26,863 nucleotides of DNA, from NCBI GenBank assembly GCA_014904845.1, contig MU119694.1, positions 1-26,863 on the forward strand. Reading direction: 5' to 3'. Below the pieces are notes generated by a model. It was given only the letters and a program-made list of their open reading frames with translations. It ran no database searches and was not told the origin of the DNA. How positions within the stretch are numbered: position 1 is the stretch's first letter; each line of letters begins with the position of its first letter. Both the position numbers and the translations under genes were made by a program. The stretch is from Acephala macrosclerotiorum. Lineage: Eukaryota > Ascomycota > Leotiomycetes > Helotiales > Mollisiaceae. Below, piece by piece: positions 1-12,453 of the stretch.

Positions 1-1979
1 AAAAATTAATTAATTAATTAAAAATATTATTATTAAAAAAATAATTAATAATATTATAATTATTTTATATAATTTTTTATATTTAAAAATAAATTATAAA
101 ATAAATAAATAAATATAGTAATAAATTTTATAAAATTTTAAAATAATTAATAAAAAAAAATATAAATTAATTAAATAATAAAATTTTAAAAATAATAATT
201 TTAATAAATATTAAAATTATTATAATAAAAAAATATTAAAAAATATTAATTTTATAATATAATTTTTTATTATTATTTTTAAATTATATTTTAATTTAAT
301 TAATTAATTTAAATAAAAAATAAAAAATAAAAAATATTAAAACGAAATATTATATTATTTTTATATATATAATTTAAAATAAAAATTAAATATAAAATTA
401 ATAATTTATAAAATAATTTTAATTTTAATTATATAATAATAATTATTTTTTTAATAAAAAATAATATAAAATATTAATTTTTTTATTTTTTTTAAATTTT
501 TTTTTAAATTTTATAAAAATATTAAAACGATTTAATTTATAATTTAATAAAAATATTTAAAAAAAAATTTTTATTAAAATTTATAATTTTTAATTATAAA
601 AAATATTATTAATTAATATAATTACAAAATTTTTTTTTTAAAAAATTTATTAAATATAATTTTATTAATAAATAAAAAATAATTATTTTCAATTTTAATA
701 TTAATTAATAAAAATATAAAAAAAATTAAAAATAAATAATTTAATACGAATTATAATTTTAATTATATAACGTTTATTTTATTTTTAAAATAAATATTAA
801 TATATTTATTATTTAATTAAATTAAATAATAATTATTTTTTTTAATATTTTAAAATTAAATATATTAAAAAAAATATTTATATTTTTATAAATATATTAA
901 TATATTTATTATAATTAAAAATAAAAATAAAAATTAAATTTAATATTATTAATTATATTTTTTATATATATTATATTAATTATTAATTTTAATGAATTTA
1001 ATTATTATTTTTTATAATTAATTTATTAAAATTTTATACGATTTTAATATTTATATATTTTATAATTAAAATAATATAACGATAAAATTTTTTATTATAA
1101 AAATATTAAAAAAAATTAAAAAATAAATAAAATATAATATATATTAAATAAATAACGATTTTAATTTATTTATTTAATTTAATTTAAATTATTATAAATT
1201 TTTAAAAAAGTAATTTTTTTTTAATAAAATAACATAATAATATTATAATATATATTAAAAATTTTATAAACGTTTTATAAATTAATTTTAATTATAATAA
1301 AATAAAAATATATATATAATAAATAACGAATTTAAATTAATTTTTTTATTAATTAATTATATTTTTTATAAATCGATTTTTAATATTTTTAAAATTTTAT
1401 TATAATATTATTATAATAAATTTTATTAAATTTTAATCGAGTTTATATACGAATTTATAAAAAAATATTTTTATATAAAAAATATATAAATTTAATTTTA
1501 TTAATAATATGTTTTTAATTTTAAAATTTATATTAATTAAAAATATTAATAAATTAAATATTTAATTTAATTATAAAAAAATATTTTTAAATTTAAAATT
1601 AAAAATAATTAATATTTTTATTTTTTATAAATTTATTAAAATATTATATAATTAAAATTTTTTATTTAATTAATTATTATTATATATAACTTTTTAAAAT
1701 AAATAAAACGATTTAATATATTTATTAAATTTTTATAAATTATACGTTTATATTATTTATAATATTATATATTAATTATAAATTAATAAATAATATAAAT
1801 AACGCGTTTTAAAATATAATAATATAATATAATAAAATTAATATTATATTAAATATTATTTTTAATAAATAATTATTATTAATATACGAATTATTATTTT
1901 TAATTATAAATTTTAATACGATTTGATATAAACGATTTATTAAATAATTTATTAAATTAATTTTAATTAATTATAAAAA
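1..1979. other. AT-saturated, RIP-like degraded DNA without legible genes
   Basis: Nearly pure A+T with long A and T runs and stops in every frame. By eye about 20 of the roughly 24 cytosines are followed by G, and most guanines are preceded by C. This fits repeat-induced point mutation that removed cytosine from CpA, CpT and CpC on both strands and left CpG. The original sequence was presumably a transposon, but no family can be read. Confidence 0.75.
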
Positions 1980-1989
1980 CAGGAAAAAT
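1980..1989 (+). repeat. Left terminal inverted repeat of the 768-bp element
   Basis: CAGGAAAAAT, an exact inverted match to 2738-2747. The base before it belongs to the AT-saturated flank. Confidence 0.6.
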
Positions 1990-2152
1990 ATTTTTTGCCA
2001 GCCGTTTTGCCGAAAGACACGTGCGCTAGTAGCGCTATTAGCGAGCCAATGGCAACTTAGTCGATTGCCAGCGCCACCGGCTATTTTAGCCTAGTGCCAA
2101 CAGCGCCAGCCCAGTGCCAATAGTGCCAAAGCATTGCTAATAGCACCAGCTT

Positions 2153-2220
2153 AAGACTAAATACTTAGACATTTGAAACTTATAATCTATAGTACTTATT
2201 TAGTCTATTATAAAAGTTTC
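2153..2220. repeat. Internal nested inverted repeat (hairpin)
   Basis: Within the non-autonomous element, AGACTAAATA (2154-2163) pairs with TATTTAGTCT (2197-2206), and GAAACTTATAAT (2175-2186) pairs with ATTATAAAAGTTTC (2207-2220), allowing a short bulge. The arms interleave rather than forming one simple stem, which suggests alternative folds or a remnant of an earlier insertion. No function is assigned. Confidence 0.45.
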
Positions 2221-2737
2221 AAGTAAATCTATCGAGCGCGCATTGAGATATTAAATTGCAAAGTTGAGAGCTATTGAGTTTTGATGTTCTTCGCCAAGAA
2301 GCTAGCGGCCGCGCTTTATCCGACCAATAGATCTTTACCGTCTTATAAATCATGCAAATGGATAAGAATGAAAATTGAAAATATTAACGCTATTTAAAAT
2401 CTGATCGTAGAATCAATCGATTCAAGCAAAATTTACGCGCGTAGAGAGTACTAGCAAGCACTGCGAGCGAGTGCTACAGTTAATCAGTGTTGAGTATTGA
2501 GAACTTAAGATGAGGCACTTAGAGGCTGAGCGGCTCAATTGATTAAGTGTGCCTGCATAAGGGCCGCGCGCAGCCGTCTGCAGCCGCCGAGAACCGAGAG
2601 TTTTAGTGTTCTTATGGACTTAGACCCACTTGCCAATCGACTATCATTGGGCGCCAAAGTTTTAGACATGCAATAACTGCGTAGCGCGCGCCATTGGCAA
2701 GCCGCTGGCACTATTGGCAACTAATTAGCATATAAAA

Positions 2738-2747
2738 ATTTTTCCTG
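2738..2747 (-). repeat. Right terminal inverted repeat of the 768-bp element
   Basis: ATTTTTCCTG, the reverse complement of the left terminus. AT-saturated sequence resumes within a few bases. Confidence 0.6.
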
Positions 2748-2821
2748 ATGAATTTATATTTAAAATTTTATTATAAAATAAAAAAAATAAAAAAAATATT
2801 TTTAAAATATAATAATATAAT

Positions 2822-3045
2822 TATTAGTATTATATTAAAAATATCGAATTTACTAATAAAACGATTTAAACGCACGTAAAATTTCTTTTGAATTCTAATA
2901 TACGTATTAATTTATAATTAATTAAAATTATTTAAAAAACGAAACTCGAAATATAAAAATTTTATTTCGAAAATAAAAATAAAATAATATTAATTATATG
3001 CGATTTTCAATCGCACGTAAATATTATATAATATTTATTTCGATA
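2822..3045 (-). repeat. Long terminal repeat (left copy)
   Basis: 224 bp aligned without gaps to 9058-9281. By eye there are 13 mismatches, 11 of them transitions. CpG-containing anchors such as AAAACGATTTAAACGCA and AACGAAACTCGAAATATAAA are shared, so the match is not a low-complexity artefact. Confidence 0.8.
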
Positions 3046-3359
3046 TTAATAATTTTTTTTATAATAAAAATATTATTGTTTTTAATAATTTAAACGAATA
3101 AAATAATTTTTTTTTTTATTATACGTTATAAATATATAAAATTTACTAATTTTAATACAAATAAAAATATTAAAAAAATAAAAATTATATAATTAAATAT
3201 TAAAAATAATATTAATTTATTAACGTTATTTTTAAAGTTCGTCGAAGTTTATAAATTTCAAATTTAAAAATTTATTTTTATTTTTAGTTTAAAATTTTAA
3301 ATAATAATAATATTAAAATAAATAATTTTTTTATTTATTTTTTTATATTTTTTTTTTAT

Positions 3360-3360
<1 letters not shown>

Positions 3361-3401
<41 letters not shown>

Positions 3402-3415
3402 TTTTTTTTTTTTTT

Positions 3416-3452
<37 letters not shown>

Positions 3453-3468
3453 TTTTTTTTTTTTTTTA
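3361..3468. repeat. Interrupted poly-T tract, two tandem units
   Basis: Two similar units of about 50-57 bp, each a run of 33-38 T, one A, 15-16 T and AA. It lies inside the retroelement about 315 bp from its left LTR. A pyrimidine-rich microsatellite whose cytosines were all converted to T would give this, but I cannot prove it. Confidence 0.5.
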
Positions 3469-6080
3469 ATTTATTTTTTTATTCGTATTTTAAAATAATT
3501 AATATTTAAAATTTTTTTTAAAATTTTATTATAATATTTATCGAATTATTTTAATTATTAATTTATTTGATTTTTTACAATTTTTTTTCTTCGTATAATT
3601 ATCGTAAAATTATAATATCGATTATTAAACGCTTTTTTTTAATCGTTTTAAATTTAATTAAATATTCGTAAAATAAATATAAATCAATATATATAATTAT
3701 TAAAATATTAAAAAAATTGAATTATTTTATAATTATATTTATAATAAATTTAATTATTATTATTATATTGATTTTTTTTATTATTTTATATATTTTTAAA
3801 ATTAATACGTTTTTAGTAATTCGTTTATTTTTAATAAAATACTAATAAATAAAAAAAAATTTAATTTCGAATTTTTTATTATTTTTTTTATTTTCGTTTG
3901 TAAAAATAATTTTATATTTAATTTAAAAATTAAAAATTTTATTATTTATAAACGATTCGTCGACAAAAACGAAAAATTTTATTATTAATAAATTTAAAAT
4001 AATATATTTAAATTTTCAATTTAAATTTTTAATTTATTATTTCAATTTTTTATTTAATTTAATAATTTTATTTTCGATCGAATTTTAATATTAAATAACG
4101 ATAAATAAATCGAAAATTATTTTAAATTAATAAATTATAATAATATAAATATTTTAAATATATTATTTTTTATATTTAATTTATAAATTTAATAATTTAA
4201 AATTTATTAATTTAAATTTTTTATTTTAATTTTTTTATTATAATTAAATTATTTTTTTATTTTAAATTAATATATATTTATTAAAAATTAATAAAGTTTT
4301 TAATATAAAAATTATTTTAAATTTTATTATAAATTTAATTTTTTTAAATTAATTTTTTTCGAAAATAAAAAACTTTTTTTTTATTAATATAAATATATCG
4401 TTTATTTATATTTTAATAACGTTGAATATTTTTTTTTAATTATAATTAAAAAACAAAAATCGTATATAAATATAATTATTATTAATTTTTTTTTATAATA
4501 TTTATAATATGTAATTTATTAATAATTTTTTATTTCAATAATTTTTAATAAATATACGAATATTAATCATTAAAAATTAATTATTAATTATATATAAATT
4601 TAAATAATATTACGAAATTATATTTTAATTATTTTATTTAAAAATTAAATTAATAAAAATATTAATATAATAATAATTCGTTAATTAATTTTTTAAACAA
4701 TTAAAAATTATATAATTTTTTATTTATTTATATTATTATATTTTTAAATTATTAATTTTAATTTTTCATATAAATTATTAATAGTTTTATTTTTAATTTT
4801 ATTAATTAATTTCGAGTTAAAAATACGAATTTTAATATATTTAATAAAAACGAATTTAACGAATTAAATTTTTTTTTTATAATTAAATTATCGATTTTTT
4901 TTTATTAAAATTTTTCGAACGATATTTCGAATATAATAATTATATTTTTTTTTCGTAATTATAATAAGAATTTTTTATTAGTTTTTTTTTTACTTATTAT
5001 AAATATTATAAACGTTTCGTTTTTATTTTTAAAAATAATAACAAATATATTATTGAAATTTTCATTGTTATTATTATTTTTAATCAATTAATAATATTTA
5101 TTTTATTGTAATTTTTTATTAAATATATTTTTATTATTATATAATTTTTTCGATTTTTTTTAATCGCGTTATTTTATTAGTAATTTATTATTTAAATTTT
5201 TTTAATTTAATTTATTAAATAAAAAAAAATATATAAAATAATTTTTTATTATTTATTTTTTTGTAAAACGTTTTTTTTATATAATACGATTTAATTATTA
5301 TCGTATAAAATTTAATTAATTTATAAAATATATCGATCGTATATTTTTTTTCATTTATTATTAATAATTTATATAAATTTTTTTAATTGTTTTTTTTATA
5401 TTATACGTGTATATTTCAAAAAATTAATAAGTTTAAAATAATTTTTATATTTAAATTATTTTTTATTATAAACGTATTAATAATTTAATATTCGACGTAT
5501 AAATATTATATTTTTTTAATAATTATACGAATTATTTTCACTTTTTTAATTATTAATAATAATAATATATTTTCGTTAATTATTTTAAAATATATTTTAC
5601 AAATTAATAATATTAATATAATTTTATTTAATTTTATTAAATTGTTTATTATTTTAATTATTATTTATAAAATTAATTTTTTATCGATTTATTTATTAAT
5701 AAATTCGTTTTAAATAATTTTATAAGTTTATTATAATAAAATATAATATTTTTCTATTTTTTTTATATTATTATAAATTTTAATAAAAAACTTTTTAATT
5801 TTAATTATTATTATTTTTATAAATATATTTTTTAAAAATTTAATTATTTAAAATATTATTATTAAATTTATTATTTATAAAATTAATTTTTCCTTTAAAT
5901 ATAAAATATTAATAATAATAAAATAATTAAATTTATAATCGTTTTATAAAATAAATTTAAAATCTTTAAATAATTTATCGTATATTTAATAATAATAATA
6001 ATATTTAATAAAATATTAAATATATTTAATATTTATATCGTAATTTATACGTTAAATCTTTTTTAATAAACGTTGTATTA

Positions 6081-6110
6081 ATAAATAATTAAATCGTCGA
6101 TATAATTATT
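6081..6110 (-). pseudogene. Possible reverse-transcriptase active-site remnant (Y-I-D-D)
   Basis: Read on the minus strand, the codons give N-N-Y-I-D-D-L-I-I-Y. This matches the Y-[LIV]-D-D-x-x-I-[YF] catalytic block of LTR-element reverse transcriptases, whose two aspartates bind the metal ions. The ATC GAC GAT triplets keep CpG cytosines where surrounding cytosines are gone. The next codon is TAA and stops follow, as expected after RIP. In AT-rich DNA such a short motif can arise by chance; its mid-element position inside an LTR pair is the main support. Confidence 0.4.
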
Positions 6111-9057
6111 ATAATTCGATTTCGATAAAATAATTTTAAATTAAATTTTTTTTTTATTAATATAATAATATTTATAAATAGTTTTATTTTCGTACGATTA
6201 AAATAATTTTATTTTTTTAAATTAAAACGTTTTTTAAATTAAAACGTTTTTAAAATTATTAAATTTTATTTTTATTTTATTTATATTTTAAATATAAAAT
6301 AAAAATAATATATTTATTAAAATAATATAAAATATTATAATATTTAAAAACGTATTCATTTAAATTATTTTTTATAATAATATAATTTTTTTATTAAATT
6401 AAATTTTATTATCGATTTTTTATAATACTTGAAATTATAATTAATCGATAATTAATATTTTTATAATTTTATTATTTAATATAATTTTTTAAAACGTTTT
6501 AAACGAATAACAATTTTCGAACGTAAATATTAAACTTTTATCGAATTATTATAATAATAAATTAAATATAATTTTTTTTATAATAATATAACGAATAAAT
6601 AAATAATTTAAAATAATTATTATTTAAATATTATTAATATATTTAAATTTAATAAAATAAGTTTTATTTTCGTTTTTTATTTTTATATTTATTAATAATT
6701 AATCGATTTTTTCGATTTTATTATTTTTTAAAAAACTTTTTATATTTTCGTATTTAATAAAATTTTTTTAATAATAAATTATTATAACGTCGTAATCGAT
6801 AATATATTAAACGTATTACTAAAATTTAAAATATATTTATTATCGTTTTTTTATTATATATTTTATTAATTAATAATTTAATTTATTATAAATATAATAT
6901 TTTTTTTAATAAAATTTTTTTAATAATTACGATTCGTATAATAATTATTATTACTTCGAAATAATTTTTTATTTTTTTTATCGAATCGAAAAAATCGAGA
7001 AATTAAAATTAATTTATATTTATATTTTTTATTACGTTTTTCGTATATTTAATCGATTTAATTTTAATCGATTTTATTATAATTTTTTTTATTTTTTTAA
7101 AAATTATAATTGAAATTATTATTATATTATTACGTTTTTTATAAACGTATTATAATATTGATCGCGAATTGTAATTTAATATAAATATTTTTAAACGTAT
7201 TTATAAATTTATAAAATATAAAATTATATTTTTCGATATTTTTATAAATATTAATAATTTAATTTTAAAAATTATATTTTATACGATATTCGCTCGATAA
7301 ATTATATTAAATTTATTAAAATTAATCGAAAAATAATTAAAAATATTTTAATTTAATTTTCGATTAATTAATAATAATAATTCGTAGTAATATAATTTTC
7401 TTTTATAAAAATATATATAATTATCAATTTTTATTCGTTTTGAAATATATTCGAATTTTATTTATTATTATTATAAAATTGTAATTTTTTTTCGCGATTT
7501 TATTATAATAAAATAAATTCGTACGATTTTTAAATATAATAAAAAATATTTTATTATATTAGTTTTTTAATAATTTAATTTTAAAATAATAATCGTAAAA
7601 AATTTATAATTTAACGTTAAAAATATTGAATAATTTTTTATTATATTTTTTATTATTATTAATATATATTTTTATTAAATTCGTAAACGATTTTATTAAT
7701 ATATTTTATAACAATTAAAAATTATTGTTTAATTAAATGTTTCAATTAAAATTTATATTTTTTTAATTTTATAAATTGTTTTATTAATATATTAATTAAT
7801 AAAATTATTAATTTAAAAATTAAATATTTAAAAATTATATATTAAAATATTATATATTCGAAATTCGAAATTCGTAAAATTAAATATTTAAAATATTTAA
7901 AATTTAAAAACGTTATAATCGTAAAAATAAATTATTTTAAAAAATAATATTATTTCGATCGATTTTATTTTAAATATTATTCGAATTTTATTAAAAATAA
8001 ATATAAAATTTATTTTTATTTATTAATTAATTTATTATTTTTTTTTAATTTATTTATAGTATTTTTTGTCGCTTATAATAATTTTTTCAAGTATTTTCGT
8101 AATTCGTTTTCTGTTTTCAATAATTATATTTTTCGTTTACGTAAAATATTTTATAATTCTCGAATAAAAATTAATATTATTTTAAAAAATATAATTTTCG
8201 TTTATTTTTCGAAATTATTTTTAAAGTATTTTTATATAATATAATTCGTATATTCGCTTTATTTATAGTATTTAATATTAAATATAATAAATATAATAAA
8301 TATATCGATTATTATTTTATTTAAATTTTTATTTTTTATATCGATTAATAAATTTTATATTTTTTTTTTAATTTTATATTTTATTTTTTTAAATATTATT
8401 TTGAAAAATAAAAAATAAATTAAACGTTTTAATAAAAATAAATAATAAAAACAAATAAAATAAATATAAAAACGTATATAAAAGCGAATATAAAAACGAA
8501 TAAACGTTTTCGAAAAATAAATATTTTTAATCGAATTTAATTAAATATTTATAATAAACGTTTTTATAAAACGTTTTTTCGATAATAATTTATAAAAACT
8601 TCGTATAATCGTAATATAATACTAATATATTATTCGATCGATTAATTCGAGATTAATAAATATAAATATAATTAAAATAAAAAATAAAAAATAATATTAA
8701 TTTAATACGATATTTAAAATTAAATAATAAATATAATAATTTAATTAATTATTTAATTAAACTTTTCGTAAAATAATATTATTTTACGTAATAAACGTAA
8801 ACTTAAATTAATTATTTAAAAATTCGAATTTTTTTATAATTAATATTTTCAAATTCTCGAAAAATAATTAAGTATTTTAATTTCGTTTTTATAAAAAAAA
8901 ATAATAAAATTTTTTTATAATTCGATAATATTTAACGATATTTAATCGAGATTTTTTAATACTTTTTATAATAAATTTATTAATATTTTTAATTTATTAT
9001 ATTTCGTTTTTTTAATAAATTTTTATTAATTCGTAATTAAAAATAATTATTAATTAA

Positions 9058-9281
9058 TATTAATATTATATTAAAAATATCGAGTTTATTAATAAAACGA
9101 TTTAAACGCATATAAAATATTTTTTGGATTTTAATATACGTATTAATTTATAATTAATTAAAATTATTTAAAAAACGAAACTCGAAATATAAAAATTTTA
9201 TTTCGAAAATAAAAATAAAATAATATTAATTATATACGATTTCGAGTCGCACGTAAATATTATATAATATTTATTTCGATA
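9058..9281 (-). repeat. Long terminal repeat (right copy)
   Basis: Gap-free partner of the left LTR. The two differ at CpG-adjacent sites (for example GCACGTA versus GCATATA), showing that each LTR was mutated independently after insertion. If the element runs on the minus strand this is its 5' LTR. Confidence 0.8.
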
Positions 9282-9286
9282 ATAAT

Positions 9287-10940
9287 AATTCGAATATTAA
9301 ATTATTAATTAAAAATTATATTTTTTTAAATATATTTAATAATATTAAAATTTAAAAAATTTAATTAATAAAATTAAATAATAATTTTTTAAATTTAAAT
9401 TTAATTAAAATATAAAAAATATTTTTATTTTAAAAACGTTTAATAAAAAAATAACGTTTTTAAATATAATTATTATTTTATTATATAATAAACGAATTTA
9501 ATATTATGAAAAAAATTAATTTTTAATTAATAATCGTTTAATTTAATAAAATATTTTAAATAAAAATATTTAATTTATATTAAAAAAAAGTAATTTTAAT
9601 ATAAAATATATTAAATAAAATTATAATATAAATAATATTTTTAAAATTATATAAAAAATATTTATAAAAATAATTATTAATATTTTAATAATATATTAAA
9701 AATACGTAATTATAAAATTTATATTTATATATATTTTTTATTTATATATTATTTTTATAATATAATTTTTAAATAAATTTATAATTAATTATATATTTAT
9801 AAAATTATTTATTTATTTTAAATAATTTAATTTAATTTAAAATTATAAAAAATATTATATATTTTAATTTAATTTAATAATTAAAATATTTTAAATTAAT
9901 AAAATCGTTATAAATAAAATATATTATAATAAAATAATATAATTATTATTTTTTATATTAATTTTAAAAATTAATAAATTAAATATTAAATATAATTTTA
10001 TTTATATAATATTAATTAATAATTTATATTTATAATTTAATAATATTAATTGTTTTTTATTATTAATTTAATTTTATAATTTTATAAATTTCGTTTAATA
10101 TAAATATTAAATATTAAAAAAGTTTATTATTTAAAATATTTTTATTTATTTATAAATAAAATAAAATTACGAATTTTAATAATTAATAATAATAAAAATA
10201 AAATATATAATTCGTATAAATTAAATCAATAATTAATAAATAATATATATATATTAATTATATAAAATATTTTAATTTATTTTTATTTTTAAATAATTTT
10301 TTTAATTAAAAATTAATTTTAAATTTAAAATATTATAAAATATATTTTCGTTTTATTTTTCGATTAAATAATATTTAATATAATTTATATTTCGTAAATA
10401 TATTTATATTTTTTTTTATTTTTATATTTATTACATTTATTTTAAATTCGATTAATAATAATTATTATATTAAATTTATTTTGAATTTATATAATTATTT
10501 AAATTTTTTAATTTAAACGTTTTATAAATATTTAAAATTAAAAATTTTTTAATAAATTTTATAATTAATATAATTAATTATAAATAATTATTATAATTAT
10601 ATTTATTAAATTAAAAAATTTTTAATTCTTTTTTTTACGATTTATAATTTTTTAAATTTATATTATAATATTATTAATTATATTTTTTTAATATAAATTT
10701 TATTAAATAATAAAATTTTATAAATAATTACGATTTATAATATTTTATAATTAAAAATAAAATTATATAATAATTATTTATTTAAATAAATTAAAATTAA
10801 AAATTTAAACGATTTAAATATATTTTTAATTTATAATATAAATATAATAAATTTTATAAATTTATAAATAAATAAATAAAATTATAAAATTTTTAAAATT
10901 TTAATATTTTTAATTTCGATTATATAATTATTTATTCAAT
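9287..10940. other. AT-saturated degraded DNA
   Basis: Same composition as the first 2 kb: A/T runs, rare CpG, stops in all frames. I find no repeat partner or motif that stands out. Confidence 0.6.
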
Positions 10941-11279
10941 TTAAAAATTAATATTAATTTTTATTATATTACGTATTATTTACGTAATACGAATTATTTT
11001 AATTTTAAATAAAATTTTATAAATTTAATTAAAGTATTTAAATATAATAATTAAATTGATTTATTTTAAAAATTCGTAATTTTATAATTTTGAAATAATA
11101 TATAATTATTTTAATAAAAAATATTAAAATTTTGCGATTATAATTACGTTTATAATTTTGTTTACTAATTAATTTAAATTATATCAAATTTTTAAATAAA
11201 TTATAATTTAATTAAATATTGTTAAATTTTAAATTTAAAACGATTTTATTAATTTATTATTATATAAATTAATTAAATC

Positions 11280-11674
11280 AATTATAATAATTTAATATAA
11301 AAAATTAAAAATTTAAAAAAAAATTTAATATAAAATTTTAAAAATACGTTTTTATTTTAAATATTAAATTTTAAATTATGAAATATTTAAAAATTCAATT
11401 ATATAATTTTTTAAAAAAACTTTAAAAAATTATTTTTTAATAAATATAATTATTATAATTATTTATAATTAATAAAAATAATAAAAATAATTATAATAAT
11501 TTAATATAAAAAATAAAAATTTTAAAAATACGTTTTTATTTTAAATATTAAATTTTAAATTATAAAATATTTAAAAATTCAATTATATAATTTTTTAAAA
11601 AAATTTTAAAAAGTTTTTTTTTAATAAATATAATTGTAATAATTATAATAATTTAATATAAAAAATAAAAATTT
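11280..11674 (+). repeat. Local tandem duplication, about 2.2 units
   Basis: The block opening AATTATAATAATTTAATATA starts at 11280, 11489 and 11641. The first two units share the ACGTTTTTATTTTAAATATT core (CpG cytosines 184 bp apart) and a following AAAAATTCAATTATATAA block. The first unit carries about 20 bp more near its start. The inverted copy also has two B modules, 160 bp apart, so the duplication probably belongs to the family. Confidence 0.6.
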
Positions 11675-12425
11675 ATATTAAAAAATTAATTTTTTTATAT
11701 TTTAAATTTTTTTTATAAATAATAAATTAACGATTATATTATTAATATTAATTCGTTAAAATTTAAATTAATAAAACTTTTTTTTTTTAAAATAAAAAAT
11801 TAAAAAAATATTTTATATAAAATTTAAAATTAAATATATTATTAATTTTAATTAAAAATATTTATTTAATTTAAAATTTCTTTTTAAAAATTTTAAAATT
11901 TTTTTTTTAAATAATTATAAAAAAATGTAAATTATAAAAGAAAAAATTAAATTTTTAAAATTTTTAAAATTTTAATTATTAATAAATCGATTAAATATTT
12001 ATTATATTATTAAAAACTTATAAAAAAATATTAATTTAAAAAAAAAAAAAATTATTATATAATATATTAAATTAATTATAAATATATTAAATAAATACGA
12101 TTATAATTAATATTAATAATTAATTAAATTTTTAATATTAAAAAATTTTCGAGTTTTTTTTCGAATTAATAAAAATTTTTTTTTTTTAAAAAAAAATCGA
12201 AATAAAATAATAAAATTTTAATTAAAAATATTTATATTTTTTATAATATTAATAATATTTAATAATTTTTAATAAAAAATTAAAATTAAATTAATAATAT
12301 TAATTCGATATTAATATACGTATTATTAAAAAATTTATATAAAAATATTAAAAATTTCAATTATAATTAATTAAATACAACGAATTTTTTAAAATTTTAT
12401 AATATATATTTTTTTTATTTATTTT

Positions 12426-12453
12426 TTTATTTATTTATTTATTTATTTATTTA
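12426..12453. repeat. (TTTA)n microsatellite
   Basis: About seven TTTA units in a row, ending at TTACGTAATTACG. It lies in the segment missing from the right-hand repeat copy. Confidence 0.8.

Larger units (their letters stand above)
1980..2747. mobile_element. Non-autonomous DNA transposon (MITE-like), not RIP-mutated
   Basis: A 768-bp block of ordinary base composition between AT-saturated flanks. It begins with CAGGAAAAAT (1980-1989) and ends with the exact reverse complement ATTTTTCCTG (2738-2747); both ends coincide with the abrupt composition change. Subterminal motifs recur in opposite orientation: TGCCAATAG at 2115-2123 and its complement at 2711-2719, plus several GCCAATGGC and GCGCCAGC variants near both ends. 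These look like transposase binding sites. No credible coding frame exists, so transposition would need a transposase supplied in trans. The CAGG start recalls hAT termini, but the 8-bp flanks do not match, so I leave the superfamily open. Confidence 0.6.
2822..9281 (-). mobile_element. RIP-degraded LTR retrotransposon, about 6.46 kb, probably Gypsy-type
   Basis: Two direct 224-bp repeats (2822-3045 and 9058-9281) lie exactly 6,236 bp apart and bound an AT-saturated interior. Similarity stops sharply at 3045/9281. The repeats begin and end with TA, as expected from TG...CA after RIP, and ATAAT flanks both outer sides (2817-2821 and 9282-9286). That would be a 5-bp target duplication, weak because the flank is low-complexity. 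The interior is T-rich on the plus strand, so A-rich on the minus strand, and the minus strand shows Y-I-D-D-L-I-I-Y codons at 6081-6104. That motif lies near mid-element, where Gypsy elements (reverse transcriptase before integrase) carry it; Copia elements carry it later. All frames are destroyed by stops. The Gypsy label and the orientation are inferences. Confidence 0.62.

Noticed and set aside
2535..2720. 61-codon minus-strand frame in the non-autonomous element
   Set aside because: Short, overlaps the terminal repeats, basic and low in coding character; no domain.
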